From NCBI GenBank assembly GCA_963665015.2, contig CAXXSY010000004.1, positions 1,922,001-1,986,000 on the forward strand: a DNA stretch of 64,000 bases. Reading direction: 5' to 3'. The notes beneath the pieces were generated by a model. It made no database searches and was not told the origin of the DNA. It saw only the letters and a list, made by a program, of their open reading frames with translations. The first letter of the stretch is position 1. Each line of letters opens with the position of its first letter. This document shows, in pieces, positions 40,965-49,468 of this stretch. The stretch comes from G963662655 sp963665015. GTDB taxonomy: Bacteria > Cloacimonadota > Cloacimonadia > Cloacimonadales > JAIOQZ01. The position numbers and the translations under genes are program-made.

Positions 40965-42935
40965 TCATATCTCCGAACTGATACTATGACTCGCGATGAT
41001 GTGAATCATATTCTCAATCTGCATGTCGGTCAGATTCTTCTGTTGCGCAGCTCCGGACGGGCATCCGCTGATGCAGGCTCCGCAGCCCTCGCACAGGATC
41101 TCGTTCACCACTACCACGCCCAGACGCGGGTCCTTCTCTCGGGCGCCATACGGACACAATCCGATGCAGATTCCGCAACCGGAGCAGTGATCCGCATCGA
41201 CCGTCGCCACGATGGGCGAGTGCTGAATCTCGTCGTGCGACAGCAGCGCCAGCACCTTCGCGGCGGTTCCGGACGCTTGCGAGACGGAATCGGGAATATC
41301 CTTCGGACCCTGACACGAACCCGCCAGAAAGAATCCCGCCTGGAGGCTCTCCACCGGTCTGAGCTTCGGATGCGCCTCGGTGAAGAATCCCGCGCTGTCC
41401 GAACTGATCTTGAGTTCGTGGATCAGCTTGTCGGTGCCGTAGCTGGGCACCACACCCATTGCAAGCACCACCAGGTCGGCATCGACTTCGATGCGCTTGC
41501 TGGACAGCGTGTCAATCCCGAAGACGCGAAGCTGATCGCCGTGCGGGTAGATGCGGGCCACCTTGCCGCGCACATAGACCACCTCCTCCTCGGAAACCGC
41601 CTGCTGTACGAACTCCTCGTACCGCTTTCCGCCGGCCCGGATATCGATGTAGAACACGTACGGCTGACCGTCGTGAACCTTGTGCTTGTATAGCTTTGCA
41701 TGCTTGAGCGTGTACATACAGCAGAATTTCGAGCAGTACGGCAGGTGCCTCTCCGGATCGCGCGAGCCGGAGCACTGCACGAACACGATCTCCTTGGGAA
41801 CCTTGCCGTCGGACGGTCTTCGTACCTCGCCGTGCGTAGGCCCGGTCGCCGACAGGATGCGCTCGAACTGAAGGCTCGTGATTACGTCCGGGTACTTGCC
41901 GTAGCCGTACTCCGCGATTTTCTCGATCGGATAGAGGTCGTAGCCGGTCGCCAGCACCACCGCACCCACTTTCTCCTTGAAAATCGTCGGCTTGGCGTCG
42001 TAGCTGATGGCCTTGGCGTCGCACTTTTCGCGGCACTTTCCGCACGCGATGGGCTCCAGACCGAGGCAGCTATCCTCGTCCAGCGTGAACGTCGCCGGAA
42101 TCGCTTGCGGGAATGGCATATAGATCGCCTTGCGCCAGGCGAGTCCCTCCTCGTGCTCCGCGGGAACCAGCACCGGACAGGCGTCCGCGCAATCGCCGCA
42201 CATGTTACAGACATCGGGATTCACGTAGAGCGCCTTCTGTCTGACCTTCACATCGAAGTTACCGATGAAGCCCTCGATCGATTCGATCTCGCTGTTGACG
42301 TACAGCTTGATGTTCTTGTGCTTCGCCAGCGCCACCATCTTCGGAGACAGGATGCACTGGGAGCAGTCGAGCGTCGGAAAGGTTTCCGACAACTGGATCA
42401 TGTGACCGCCGATGGAGGGCTTTTTCTCCACCAGGATTACCTCGTAACCGCCCTCCGCGATGTCGAGCGCTGTCTGGATTCCCGCGATACCGCCACCGAT
42501 CACCATAGCCTTCTTGGTCAGCGGTGCGGTTGATGGTATTAGCGATTCGTTGAGTTTGAGCTTCTCGATAGCGGTCTTGATCACCAGGTTCGCCTTGCGC
42601 GTCGCCATCACGCGGTCGGTGTGGACCCAACTGCACTGCTCGCGGATGTTGGCGATCTCGAGCTGGTACTTGTTCAGTCCCGACTCCTCGAGCACGTTCT
42701 GGAAGGTTGATTCGTGGAGCACGGGTGAACAGGCCGCGACGACAACGCCCTCCAGAAACTTGTCCTGAATCGCCTGTTTGATGCGGTTCTGCCCCGGATC
42801 GGAGCAGAGGAACATGTAGTTTTCGACGTGCTCGACGCCGGGGTAGTTGGCGATCTGACGGGTGAGTTTCTCGACATCGACGATCTCGCCGATGTTCACG
42901 CCGCAGTGGCAGATAAATACGCCGATCTTCTTCAT
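40965..42935 (-). CDS. hdrA: Heterodisulfide reductase subunit A (FAD, Fe-S)
   Basis: 656 residues from ATG at 42935; the open frame beyond it lies in hdrB. N-terminal KKIGVFICHCGVNIG block, FAD-binding fold with VIGGGIAGIQTALDIA at ~145-160, TLDCSQCILSPKM, inserted ferredoxin-like part CNMCGDCADACP and CGKCREKCDA, and two C-terminal [4Fe-4S] motifs CSGCGICIGLCPYGA and CEGCGACISGCPSGA. In methanogens HdrA bifurcates electrons from H2 to ferredoxin and to HdrB. The 4-base ATGA overlap with hdrB couples translation. Confidence 0.95.
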   Translation of the reverse strand: MKKIGVFICHCGVNIGEIVDVEKLTRQIANYPGVEHVENYMFLCSDPGQNRIKQAIQDKFLEGVVVAACSPVLHESTFQNVLEESGLNKYQLEIANIREQCSWVHTDRVMATRKANLVIKTAIEKLKLNESLIPSTAPLTKKAMVIGGGIAGIQTALDIAEGGYEVILVEKKPSIGGHMIQLSETFPTLDCSQCILSPKMVALAKHKNIKLYVNSEIESIEGFIGNFDVKVRQKALYVNPDVCNMCGDCADACPVLVPAEHEEGLAWRKAIYMPFPQAIPATFTLDEDSCLGLEPIACGKCREKCDAKAISYDAKPTIFKEKVGAVVLATGYDLYPIEKIAEYGYGKYPDVITSLQFERILSATGPTHGEVRRPSDGKVPKEIVFVQCSGSRDPERHLPYCSKFCCMYTLKHAKLYKHKVHDGQPYVFYIDIRAGGKRYEEFVQQAVSEEEVVYVRGKVARIYPHGDQLRVFGIDTLSSKRIEVDADLVVLAMGVVPSYGTDKLIHELKISSDSAGFFTEAHPKLRPVESLQAGFFLAGSCQGPKDIPDSVSQASGTAAKVLALLSHDEIQHSPIVATVDADHCSGCGICIGLCPYGAREKDPRLGVVVVNEILCEGCGACISGCPSGAAQQKNLTDMQIENMIHIIASHSISSEI

Positions 42936-43825
42936 GATCTCACCTCCGGAAGCAGTCCCTTTTCGCGCAGGAGCGGTCTCGGATCGATCTCGTGCAGCCT
43001 TACCCAGTCCTCGTCCCAGCCGCCTCCCAACGCGATGGACATCAGCTCTGTGAAGTAGAACACGGGCATGGTTCTGAATGTGCTGAAAGTCTCCTGAGCA
43101 AGCTTCTGACGCTGATCGAGGTTGAACGCGCACAGCGGGCAACTGGTTACGATAGTCTCGCAGCCGGTTTCCCACGCGGAATTGATCAATTCGTAGGTGC
43201 GCTTGGCGGTGACGTCCTTACGCGTGATGGTCTGGTACGCGCCGCAGCATTCGAGTCGGTAGGGAAACGCGCGGCTGTCGGCTCCAAGCGCGGTGAATAG
43301 GTCTTCGATGATACTCGGATCCTCGAAGTCGTCGATTGCGTAGGCCTCCGGTCTGACCAGCAGGCAACCGTAGTAGGCGCCGACTTTCAGTCCCGTCAGC
43401 GCGTTGACGACCTTTTCCGCCACCTTCTCGAAAGTGATGCGATCGCGCAGGATGGGCAGCAGGTGCGTCACCTTGACTTTTCCCGAGTACTCGATCGGTT
43501 CTTTATACATGAACTGGTTGACCTTGCGCAGGTTCTCCTTATCCGAATCGATGAAGTCTTTCGCGCGTCGTATCGTGTTATAACACATACTACAAAGCAC
43601 GGCGAGTTCATCTATTTCCTGAGATTCGGCGCGCAAAAGGTTTCGTATGGAAGCCAGTTGGAGCATCAGATCGTCCGTCGTCTGCGAATAGACCGTGCCG
43701 CAGCATACCCAGTCCTTCATCTCGGTCATGGGCATGTCCAGTTTCTCCATCGCGCGGATGGCAGATTGCTCGAAGTGGCTCGCGTGGTTTTTCAGTGTAC
43801 AGCCTGGATAGTATGCAAGATTCAT
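42932..43825 (-). CDS. hdrB: Heterodisulfide reductase subunit B (CCG domains)
   Basis: 297 residues from ATG at 43825, preceded by AAGGAG. Two CCG repeats carry the cysteines that hold the two non-cubane [4Fe-4S] clusters: YYPGCTLKNHASHF ... WVCCGTVY ... LCSMCYNT, and YYGCLLVRPEA ... LECCGAYQTI ... SCPLCAFN. It is the catalytic disulfide-reducing subunit. No methanogenesis genes are near, so its disulfide substrate is unlikely to be CoM-S-S-CoB and is unknown. Confidence 0.94.
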   Translation of the reverse strand: MNLAYYPGCTLKNHASHFEQSAIRAMEKLDMPMTEMKDWVCCGTVYSQTTDDLMLQLASIRNLLRAESQEIDELAVLCSMCYNTIRRAKDFIDSDKENLRKVNQFMYKEPIEYSGKVKVTHLLPILRDRITFEKVAEKVVNALTGLKVGAYYGCLLVRPEAYAIDDFEDPSIIEDLFTALGADSRAFPYRLECCGAYQTITRKDVTAKRTYELINSAWETGCETIVTSCPLCAFNLDQRQKLAQETFSTFRTMPVFYFTELMSIALGGGWDEDWVRLHEIDPRPLLREKGLLPEVRS

Positions 43826-43836
43826 AGGGTCTCCTT

Positions 43837-44244
43837 CTATCCGGATAATTTGCGGAACACGCTCACCAGAACGATCGGCGGCACGTCCCTTAAATCTTCT
43901 TCGCTGACGGATGTCGGCTCGACGACGCCGATGCGCTGGCGAAGATTGATGGTTCGGGCGGCTTCCATGACGCGCGAGACGTCGATTCCTTTCGGGCATC
44001 GGCTCGAGCACTGGAGGCAGGTCGAGCAAATCCAGATCGTCTCGGACGCCAGGATTTCGTCGATCGCGCCCAGTTGCGCCAGACGGAGGACCTGGTTCGG
44101 CTTGATGTCCATGTACTCGACCACCGCGCAACCGGATGAGCAGTTGCCGCACTGGTAGCAATCGAACACGTTCTGACCGCTCAGTTCCTGCAACTTCTGC
44201 AAGAGCGGATTGTGCATCTTCTTTCGGGATATCACATATCGCAT
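43837..44244 (-). CDS. hdrC: Heterodisulfide reductase subunit C
   Basis: 135 residues, GGGGAG before the ATG. Two ferredoxin motifs CYQCGNCSSGCAV and CSTCLQCSSRCPKG carry [4Fe-4S] clusters that relay electrons from HdrA to HdrB. Eleven bases separate it from hdrB and one base from korC, so it links the Kor and Hdr halves of the operon. Confidence 0.93.
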   Translation of the reverse strand: MRYVISRKKMHNPLLQKLQELSGQNVFDCYQCGNCSSGCAVVEYMDIKPNQVLRLAQLGAIDEILASETIWICSTCLQCSSRCPKGIDVSRVMEAARTINLRQRIGVVEPTSVSEEDLRDVPPIVLVSVFRKLSG

Positions 44245-44245
44245 G

Positions 44246-44782
44246 TTACTCCCCTTTATACTGATAGCCCGTATCGAGGGCCTTCATGTTCAGTTCGAGA
44301 AACTTCTTGGGAACCGATTTCGCCACCGCCTTCTTCATTGCGTCGAACGAACAGACGTTCGCCTGCGCAACAGCGAAACCGAGCATTACGATGTTGGCGA
44401 CGATCTTCTTGCCCAGCTCTTCCGCGATACGCGTCGCGGGGATCGCCTTCGCATTCACACGCGCGTGATCCTTGAGCTCGGTTACCAGATCCGTGTCGTA
44501 GAGTAGCGTCCCGCCATCCTTCAGATGCGGGTAGAAGGTGTCGTAGCCTTCCTGCGACAGCGCCAGCAGCACGTCGGATGTATCCACGAGCGGGTAATCG
44601 ACCTCGTTATCCGAGATCACCACCTGCGAACTGCACGCGCCGCCACGGGCTTCGGGTCCGTACGCCTGCGTCATGGAGGCGTTCTTCCTGTCGTGGATCG
44701 ACGCGGCTTCACCCAATATATACGACGAGAGGATGATGCCCTGTCCGCCGAATCCGCTGATCTTCACTCGTAGGTCTTTCAC
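44246..44782 (-). CDS. korC: 2-oxoacid:ferredoxin oxidoreductase, gamma subunit
   Basis: 178 residues from GTG at 44782. GGAGG lies just upstream and GTGA overlaps the korB stop by 4 bases; a TTG at 44794 is rejected. RVKISGFGGQGIILSSYILGEAA is the family N-terminus, with TQAYGPEARGGACSSQVVISD. Gamma subunits belong to the Kor/Por family core and contact the CoA-binding region. Confidence 0.93.
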   Translation of the reverse strand: MKDLRVKISGFGGQGIILSSYILGEAASIHDRKNASMTQAYGPEARGGACSSQVVISDNEVDYPLVDTSDVLLALSQEGYDTFYPHLKDGGTLLYDTDLVTELKDHARVNAKAIPATRIAEELGKKIVANIVMLGFAVAQANVCSFDAMKKAVAKSVPKKFLELNMKALDTGYQYKGE

Positions 44783-45633
44783 AGGCTCCTCCAATAGACG
44801 TTTTCGCGATCGAGTTCTTCCTTGATACCCACCTGGACGTTCTCCCAGAAGGTCGGCTTGTCGAGATTCACGAAGTTACCGCAGACGATCTTGCCGCTCA
44901 TGTCCAGCGGGATGGTGGTCGGGTCGGCGTCGTGGTCGATCACCGAGCGCTCCTTGAACTCCCTGAGCAGATCGAGCCCGGTACCGCCTTTGTTCTTGCG
45001 TGCGAACACGGTGGGACACGGCGAAACGATCTCGATGAAGCAGAAGCCTTTCTTTTTCGCGGCGGTCGCGATGGAGTCTGAGAGCCTTCTAACGTGCAGC
45101 GCGGTCCATCGGGCGACGTACGACGCACCCGCCGCCGCCGCGAGTCCGCAGAGGTTGAACGGTTGCTCGTAATTGCCGTAGGGCGCGGTGGAGCTGTGCG
45201 CCATCAGCGGCGTGGTCGGGGCCGTCTGACCGCCGGTCATGCCGTAGATGAAGTTGTTCACGCAGATCACGTTGATATCCACGTTGCGCCGCGCGGCGTG
45301 GATCATGTGGTTGCCGCCGATCGCGAAGAGATCGCCGTCGCCGGAAAAGACGAACACGCGCAAATCGCGGTTGGCAAGCTTCAGACCGGTGGCGAACGGA
45401 ATCGCCCGGCCGTGCGTGGTGTGGTAGGAATCGAGGTTGATGTAACCGGCAACGCGTCCGGTGCATCCGATGCCGGATACGACCGCGACCTTGTCGAAAT
45501 CGACCTCCGCTTTCTTCAGCCCGTCCACGAACGCCGTGACATCCGAGCCCAGTCCGCAGGAGGAGCACCAGATATGCGGCATCCGGTCCATGCGGAGCAG
45601 TTTTTCCATCGGGTGTTTCATTGTATCATTCAT
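44779..45633 (-). CDS. korB: 2-oxoacid:ferredoxin oxidoreductase, beta subunit (TPP-binding)
   Basis: 284 residues. Cysteines WCSSCGLG near the N-terminus and a later GIGCTG bind an Fe-S cluster. The TPP/Mg motif is FSGDGDLFAIGGNH followed by ICVNNFIYGMTGGQ. It oxidatively decarboxylates a 2-oxoacid with CoA, giving acyl-CoA, CO2 and reduced ferredoxin. The order D-A-B-C and the sequence style favour 2-oxoglutarate (KorB), but branched-chain 2-oxoacids are possible. Overlaps korA by 8 bases. Confidence 0.93.
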   Translation of the reverse strand: MNDTMKHPMEKLLRMDRMPHIWCSSCGLGSDVTAFVDGLKKAEVDFDKVAVVSGIGCTGRVAGYINLDSYHTTHGRAIPFATGLKLANRDLRVFVFSGDGDLFAIGGNHMIHAARRNVDINVICVNNFIYGMTGGQTAPTTPLMAHSSTAPYGNYEQPFNLCGLAAAAGASYVARWTALHVRRLSDSIATAAKKKGFCFIEIVSPCPTVFARKNKGGTGLDLLREFKERSVIDHDADPTTIPLDMSGKIVCGNFVNLDKPTFWENVQVGIKEELDRENVYWRSL

Positions 45634-46780
45634 AAGCCACCTCTTCTATGGCTTTGCAAACCACGTTGAAATCGTGAATTCCGCCGCCGGGATGCGGTAT
45701 GGATTTGACGGGCGCCCACTTGATCGCGCAGCGTTCCACCTCCAGCACCATCTGCCCCATGTTCAGCTCGGGAACGACGAATCCCTTCACCTTCTGCGCC
45801 AGTTCGCGGATTCGTTTCTCCGGGAACGGCCAGGCGGTGATCAGTCTGAGGAGGCCGACCTTGATGCCCTTCTTCTTCGCCTTCTCGATGGCGGGTACCA
45901 CGGTTCGCGCCGTGATTCCGTAGGCGACCACGATCACGTCGGCGCCTTCGGTGTCGCGCTCCTCCAGCAGGATGATGTCGTCCGCCTGATCCTTGATCTT
46001 GTTGATCAGGCGGGGAACGAGTTCGAGCTGGCATTCCTCGGTCATCACCGGGTAACCGCGCTTGTCGTGGGTAAGCCCGGTGGAGTGGTAGCGGTATCCG
46101 TCGCCGGCTTTGGCGAAGTCCGGCACCATGTTCTCCCCTACTTCGTAAGGGTTGTACTCGCCAGGCTTCTTCGTGGTGTAGCGTCGGTCGAAGATATCGA
46201 GCTCATCAACGGGCGGCACGATCACCTTCTCCGTCATGTGTCCAACGATGGCGTCGGTGAGGACGAAGACCGGCAACCGGTACTTCTCGGCGTAGTTGAA
46301 GGCGACGATGGTGAGGTCGAACATTTCCTGCGGCGATTTCGGGCAGAGCGCGATGGTCATGTAGTCGCCGTGCGAGCCCCAGCGTGCCTGCATCATGTCG
46401 GATTGTCCCCAGAGGGTGGGAAGTCCGGTGCTGGGCCCGCCGCGCTGAACGTTGACGATCACGCACGGAGCCTCCATCATGATACCGAGACCGATGTTCT
46501 CGAGTTTGAGCGAAATGCCCGGACCGGAGGTCGCCGTCATCGATTTGACGCCCGACCACGATGCGCCGAGGATGCTTGCCATGGAGGCGATTTCGTCCTC
46601 GAACTGCACGAACACGCCGTCCAATAGCGGAAGCCGGTACGCCATGCGCTCGGCAATCTCGGAGGCGGGTGTGATCGGATAGCCGCCGAAGAACCGGCAT
46701 CCCGCCGATACGGCTCCTTCGGCGCAGGCGATGTCCCCCTGCATGAAGAATTCGCCGTGTAACTTGCTTTTCTTAAACAC
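45626..46780 (-). CDS. korA: 2-oxoacid:ferredoxin oxidoreductase, alpha subunit
   Basis: 384 residues. GDIACAEGAVSAGCRFFGGYPITPASEIAE is the family N-terminus; QFEDEIASMASILGASWSG and TSGPGISLKLENIGLGIMM give the TPP-activating glutamate and the pyrimidine-domain core. RGGPSTGLPT is conserved. No fused gamma domain, in line with the separate korC. It overlaps both neighbours by 8 bases. Confidence 0.94.
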   Translation of the reverse strand: MFKKSKLHGEFFMQGDIACAEGAVSAGCRFFGGYPITPASEIAERMAYRLPLLDGVFVQFEDEIASMASILGASWSGVKSMTATSGPGISLKLENIGLGIMMEAPCVIVNVQRGGPSTGLPTLWGQSDMMQARWGSHGDYMTIALCPKSPQEMFDLTIVAFNYAEKYRLPVFVLTDAIVGHMTEKVIVPPVDELDIFDRRYTTKKPGEYNPYEVGENMVPDFAKAGDGYRYHSTGLTHDKRGYPVMTEECQLELVPRLINKIKDQADDIILLEERDTEGADVIVVAYGITARTVVPAIEKAKKKGIKVGLLRLITAWPFPEKRIRELAQKVKGFVVPELNMGQMVLEVERCAIKWAPVKSIPHPGGGIHDFNVVCKAIEEVAYE

Positions 46781-47048
46781 GTTTGCCCTCCCCTTCCGCC
46801 TGCACGATATAGATCGCGAAATCCGGGCAGATCATCTCGCACAACCCGCAATAGGTGCACTGATCCGGATGTTTGGTGATGGGAGGATGATAGCCTTTTT
46901 GATTGAATGCCTCCGAAAACTCGAGTACGCTTCTCGGGCAGTATTCAATACAGAAACCGCAACCCTTGCATCGTTCCGAAAGGATAACGACCTCTCCGGC
47001 GACCATTTGAGGCTTCGGCTGTCCAAAAGGAGTTTCCCAATACTTCAT
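46773..47048 (-). CDS. korD: 2-oxoacid:ferredoxin oxidoreductase, delta (ferredoxin) subunit
   Basis: 91 residues. Two [4Fe-4S] motifs, CKGCGFCIEYCP and CTYCGLCEMICP, separated by a 25-residue loop. It carries electrons from KorB to free ferredoxin. First gene of the kor-hdr-mvh run; the upstream non-coding region holds a 23-bp palindrome. Confidence 0.92.
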   Translation of the reverse strand: MKYWETPFGQPKPQMVAGEVVILSERCKGCGFCIEYCPRSVLEFSEAFNQKGYHPPITKHPDQCTYCGLCEMICPDFAIYIVQAEGEGKRV

Positions 47049-47248
47049 GAAATGCTCCTGACTGGTAAGTACGTGTTACGTGAAGGTCGATGTGTTTGTG
47101 AATTGGATAGATAGTCTGTTGAACGTACATGTCTGACAAAAGACAACCCTCTATTTTGATTATCGGTCAATTCGACTTCATGACGTATCGGGTCTGAGGA
47201 TGGTCACCCGAATTCTTAAGGCTTAGAGTTGAGTAATCTGAAGAAACT

Positions 47249-47291
47249 TGTCAAATTTTTTCTGCGATAATGATTCTGATTCAGATTCATT
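47249..47291 (-). promoter_or_regulatory. Palindrome and -35-like box upstream of korD
   Basis: 47269-47291 is a 23-bp inverted repeat: AATGATTCTGA, centre T, TCAGATTCATT, with one mismatch per arm. On the minus strand TTGACA (47249-47254) follows 14 bp downstream, but no good -10 hexamer fits at 16-18 bp. The 7-1-7-like symmetry resembles sites of Fur/Rex/CRP-sized dimers in general; no family is assigned. Nothing else is recognised in the 47049-47374 gap. Confidence 0.4.
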
Positions 47292-47374
47292 TATGTGCTT
47301 ATCTTACGGCAAGCGTGCTGGATAGGACTTATATAAAAATATGAAATCCGTTCAGCTCTATATGGGCAATATGT

Positions 47375-48070
47375 TTACCATTCAACTTTTCGCACGATCA
47401 TCTCCAGCACGCGATCCACAAGCACTCCCACCAGACCAATCAACATCACGCAGCGAATCATCTGCGGATACGCCAGTATGAATCGATAGTCCAATAGCCG
47501 GAACCCGATTCCGTCCTGCACGCCAAGCATTTCCGCAGCAATGACCGCCGTCCACCCCACGCCCCACAGGATGCGATAGAGATTCACAAGACTCGATCGC
47601 AGGACAGGTAACTCGACATGCCAGAGAATCTTCAGCCTGTTCGCTCCGCAAATCATCGCCTCGTCCAAATACTCTTCCGGCACCGTTTGAAACATCTCGT
47701 ACGCCATCAGGATACCCGCAAAGACCAGCGCGGTGATCATGACCGCATATAGTGGCGGCTCGCCGATCCCAAACCAGATGATCGCAAATGGAAGCCAGAC
47801 ATACGGCGAAATGTGCCGGATAAAATTTATCGACGGCATGAGCAATCGATGAATTCCCCTGGAGCCATGCATCAGCTTGCCGATGACCACGCTCAGCATC
47901 CACGAGACGCTTACACTGATCGTCACACGCGCGAACGTGGTCAGGACATCGCGGATCGTCCGGTGCCAGTCCATCTTGAGCGTAAAAATATCCAGCGGTG
48001 AAATACCGACACTGACGGCAAGCAATGTCAGCAAGCCGACGAGCAGCAGGTAACCCCACACAAAACGCAT
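47375..48070 (-). CDS. ABC transporter permease (SsuC/TauC-like)
   Basis: 231 residues from ATG at 48070, which shares its A with the upstream TGA. Five or six hydrophobic helices and the EAA loop that docks the ATPase: EAMICGANRLKILWHVELPVLRSSL. The family moves taurine, sulfonates, nitrate, bicarbonate or thiamine precursors. No ATP-binding subunit is found on either side, so it must use one encoded elsewhere. Substrate unknown. Confidence 0.88.
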   Translation of the reverse strand: MRFVWGYLLLVGLLTLLAVSVGISPLDIFTLKMDWHRTIRDVLTTFARVTISVSVSWMLSVVIGKLMHGSRGIHRLLMPSINFIRHISPYVWLPFAIIWFGIGEPPLYAVMITALVFAGILMAYEMFQTVPEEYLDEAMICGANRLKILWHVELPVLRSSLVNLYRILWGVGWTAVIAAEMLGVQDGIGFRLLDYRFILAYPQMIRCVMLIGLVGVLVDRVLEMIVRKVEW

Positions 48071-48975
48071 CAGAATCCGTCCGAATCGGTGTAAACTTCT
48101 TCGGGATCGACCGCACGCTCGATGTATCCGCACCGAATCATCATCTCCGCCGCGATTGCCTCGATCTTCTTCCCGCCATCCTCCAGATCGAGTTCGTAGC
48201 AGGTATGATCGAGGGACTGCTGCAACAGCGGAAGCTCGACATCGAAGTGCTTCGCGGCGAATTCGGCAACCTTCGCCGGATTCTCGTTCATTCGCCTGAC
48301 GCTGTGCCGGATTTCGTCCTTCAGATTCCGTAGTGACTGGCGCTTCCGGCTCAACGCCAATTCGTGAATCACAAGGTCGCAGCAGGGGTGCTTTGGATAG
48401 TAATCGCTGAACCATGCAACGATGTGGAAATCATCGCCCATCTTGAAGATCGGCGGTACGTAAAAGCTCAACGCATCGACCTCTCCCGCCTGCAACGCGG
48501 CCGCCATCTCGATCGGCGACCGGAACGGCACGTACGACCAGTCGAGTTGCTCTTTGTCCGACAGGATTCTCGCGAAAATATCCAGCGTGGACGCGCGTAG
48601 AACACCGATCTTCGCGCCCTTCAGCGACGCCAGATCGGGATTTTCAATCCTCGTCACGATTCCGTCGCTTTCGCGTTCCAGAAACGACATCACCCTGACC
48701 GGCAAGCCTCTGGAGACATCCGTCCAGGCGTAGGTGAAGGGCATGATCGCCGCGTCGAGCTTACCCGCGACCAGCGCTTCGTTGGTCTCCCAGCCCGAAC
48801 TGAAGTAGAATAACTCTACGCTGGTCGAGTCGATGATCCCGTGATCCAATCCGTACAAAACCGGCAGATGATTCAACGACGGTCTGATCAGACCGAGCCG
48901 GATTTTCTCCGTGTCCTTCGCGCAGGACGCCAACAGAACGACCGCCAGCAGACCCAACAGTGCTTTCCTTACCAT
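48070..48975 (-). CDS. SsuA/THI5-like substrate-binding lipoprotein
   Basis: 301 residues from ATG at 48975, GGAGG upstream. Lipoprotein signal with LLASC lipobox (Cys ~18). The fold is of the NMT1/THI5-like periplasmic type: IRLGLIRPSLNHLPVLYGLDHGII, NEALVAGKLDAAIMPFTYAW, LKGAKIGVLRASTLDIFARIL, and ALQAGEVDALSFYVPP. Two neighbouring cysteines (HPCCDLV) are unusual. It delivers its ligand to the permease encoded next to it, with a 1-base overlap. Confidence 0.85.
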   Translation of the reverse strand: MVRKALLGLLAVVLLASCAKDTEKIRLGLIRPSLNHLPVLYGLDHGIIDSTSVELFYFSSGWETNEALVAGKLDAAIMPFTYAWTDVSRGLPVRVMSFLERESDGIVTRIENPDLASLKGAKIGVLRASTLDIFARILSDKEQLDWSYVPFRSPIEMAAALQAGEVDALSFYVPPIFKMGDDFHIVAWFSDYYPKHPCCDLVIHELALSRKRQSLRNLKDEIRHSVRRMNENPAKVAEFAAKHFDVELPLLQQSLDHTCYELDLEDGGKKIEAIAAEMMIRCGYIERAVDPEEVYTDSDGF

Positions 48976-49110
48976 CTTTCCTCCAAACAAAAACCCCGAC
49001 CGCACTTTCGCGCAGCCAGGGTTGGTCCAAAATCTATGAACGCGTGTTTCTTAGCTGTTTTGTTCGACTTTCACGGGGGGGCGGAAATAGTCAAGGGAAA
49101 TGCTCGAAGA

Positions 49111-49147
49111 CCCTCACCCCAGCCCTCTCCCGCAAGCGGGAAGAGGG
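49111..49147. repeat. Dispersed CCCTCACCCCAGCC repeat
   Basis: CCCTCACCCCAGCCCTCTCC at the start and AGAGGG at the end; CCCTCT and AGAGGG with inner CCGC/GCGG form a hairpin. An inverted, diverged copy is at 6649-6685. Confidence 0.75.
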
Positions 49148-49195
49148 AGCAGGAAGGTGGTCGCTCGCAGATGGGCATCCTCTTGCATCTTTGTC

Positions 49196-49266
49196 CGATC
49201 GCGCACCTATCGACGTGTAACACCACGCCTTCGTCGTGAATAAGCACGCCAATAGGTGCGCGATCG
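49196..49266. repeat. Perfect 15-bp inverted repeat with 41-base loop
   Basis: CGATCGCGCACCTAT (49196-49210) pairs exactly with ATAGGTGCGCGATCG (49252-49266). No T run follows, so it is not a standard terminator. Confidence 0.7.
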
Positions 49267-49304
49267 AACAAATCTGCGGCGTGGAGGATTTGGGAGGCGC
49301 GTTA

Positions 49305-49349
49305 CCCATGGCTCACGCCATGGGCTATATTCTGTCGTTCCTACGGAAC
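49305..49349. repeat. Second copy of the hairpin/TCTGTC family
   Basis: CCCATGGC-TCAC-GCCATGGG (49305-49324), then TCTGTC, then GTTCC-TAC-GGAAC (49337-49349). Same architecture as the inverted modules at 30708-30751, with complementary changes in both stems. Confidence 0.75.
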
Positions 49350-49431
49350 TCAGCGGCAAGCGGAGAAAGCTCGCCCGGAGGTCGAGCGCTACCGGAGCGC
49401 GGACGTCCGGGTCTATATCTCTCAGTTTCAG

Positions 49432-49460
49432 TTGACATCTATATATATCGATAGTATCCT
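49432..49460 (+). promoter_or_regulatory. Promoter giving a predicted leaderless transcript
   Basis: TTGACA (49432-49437), 17-bp spacer, TATCCT (49455-49460). The ATG is at 49469, eight bases past the -10 box, so transcription should begin at or within one or two bases of the start codon. Confidence 0.6.
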
Positions 49461-49468
49461 GTCTTGCT

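Noticed and set aside
42936..43175. 80-residue N-terminal extension of HdrA
   Set aside because: It lies in hdrB on another frame; the HdrA family starts with the KKIGVFICHCG block at 42935.
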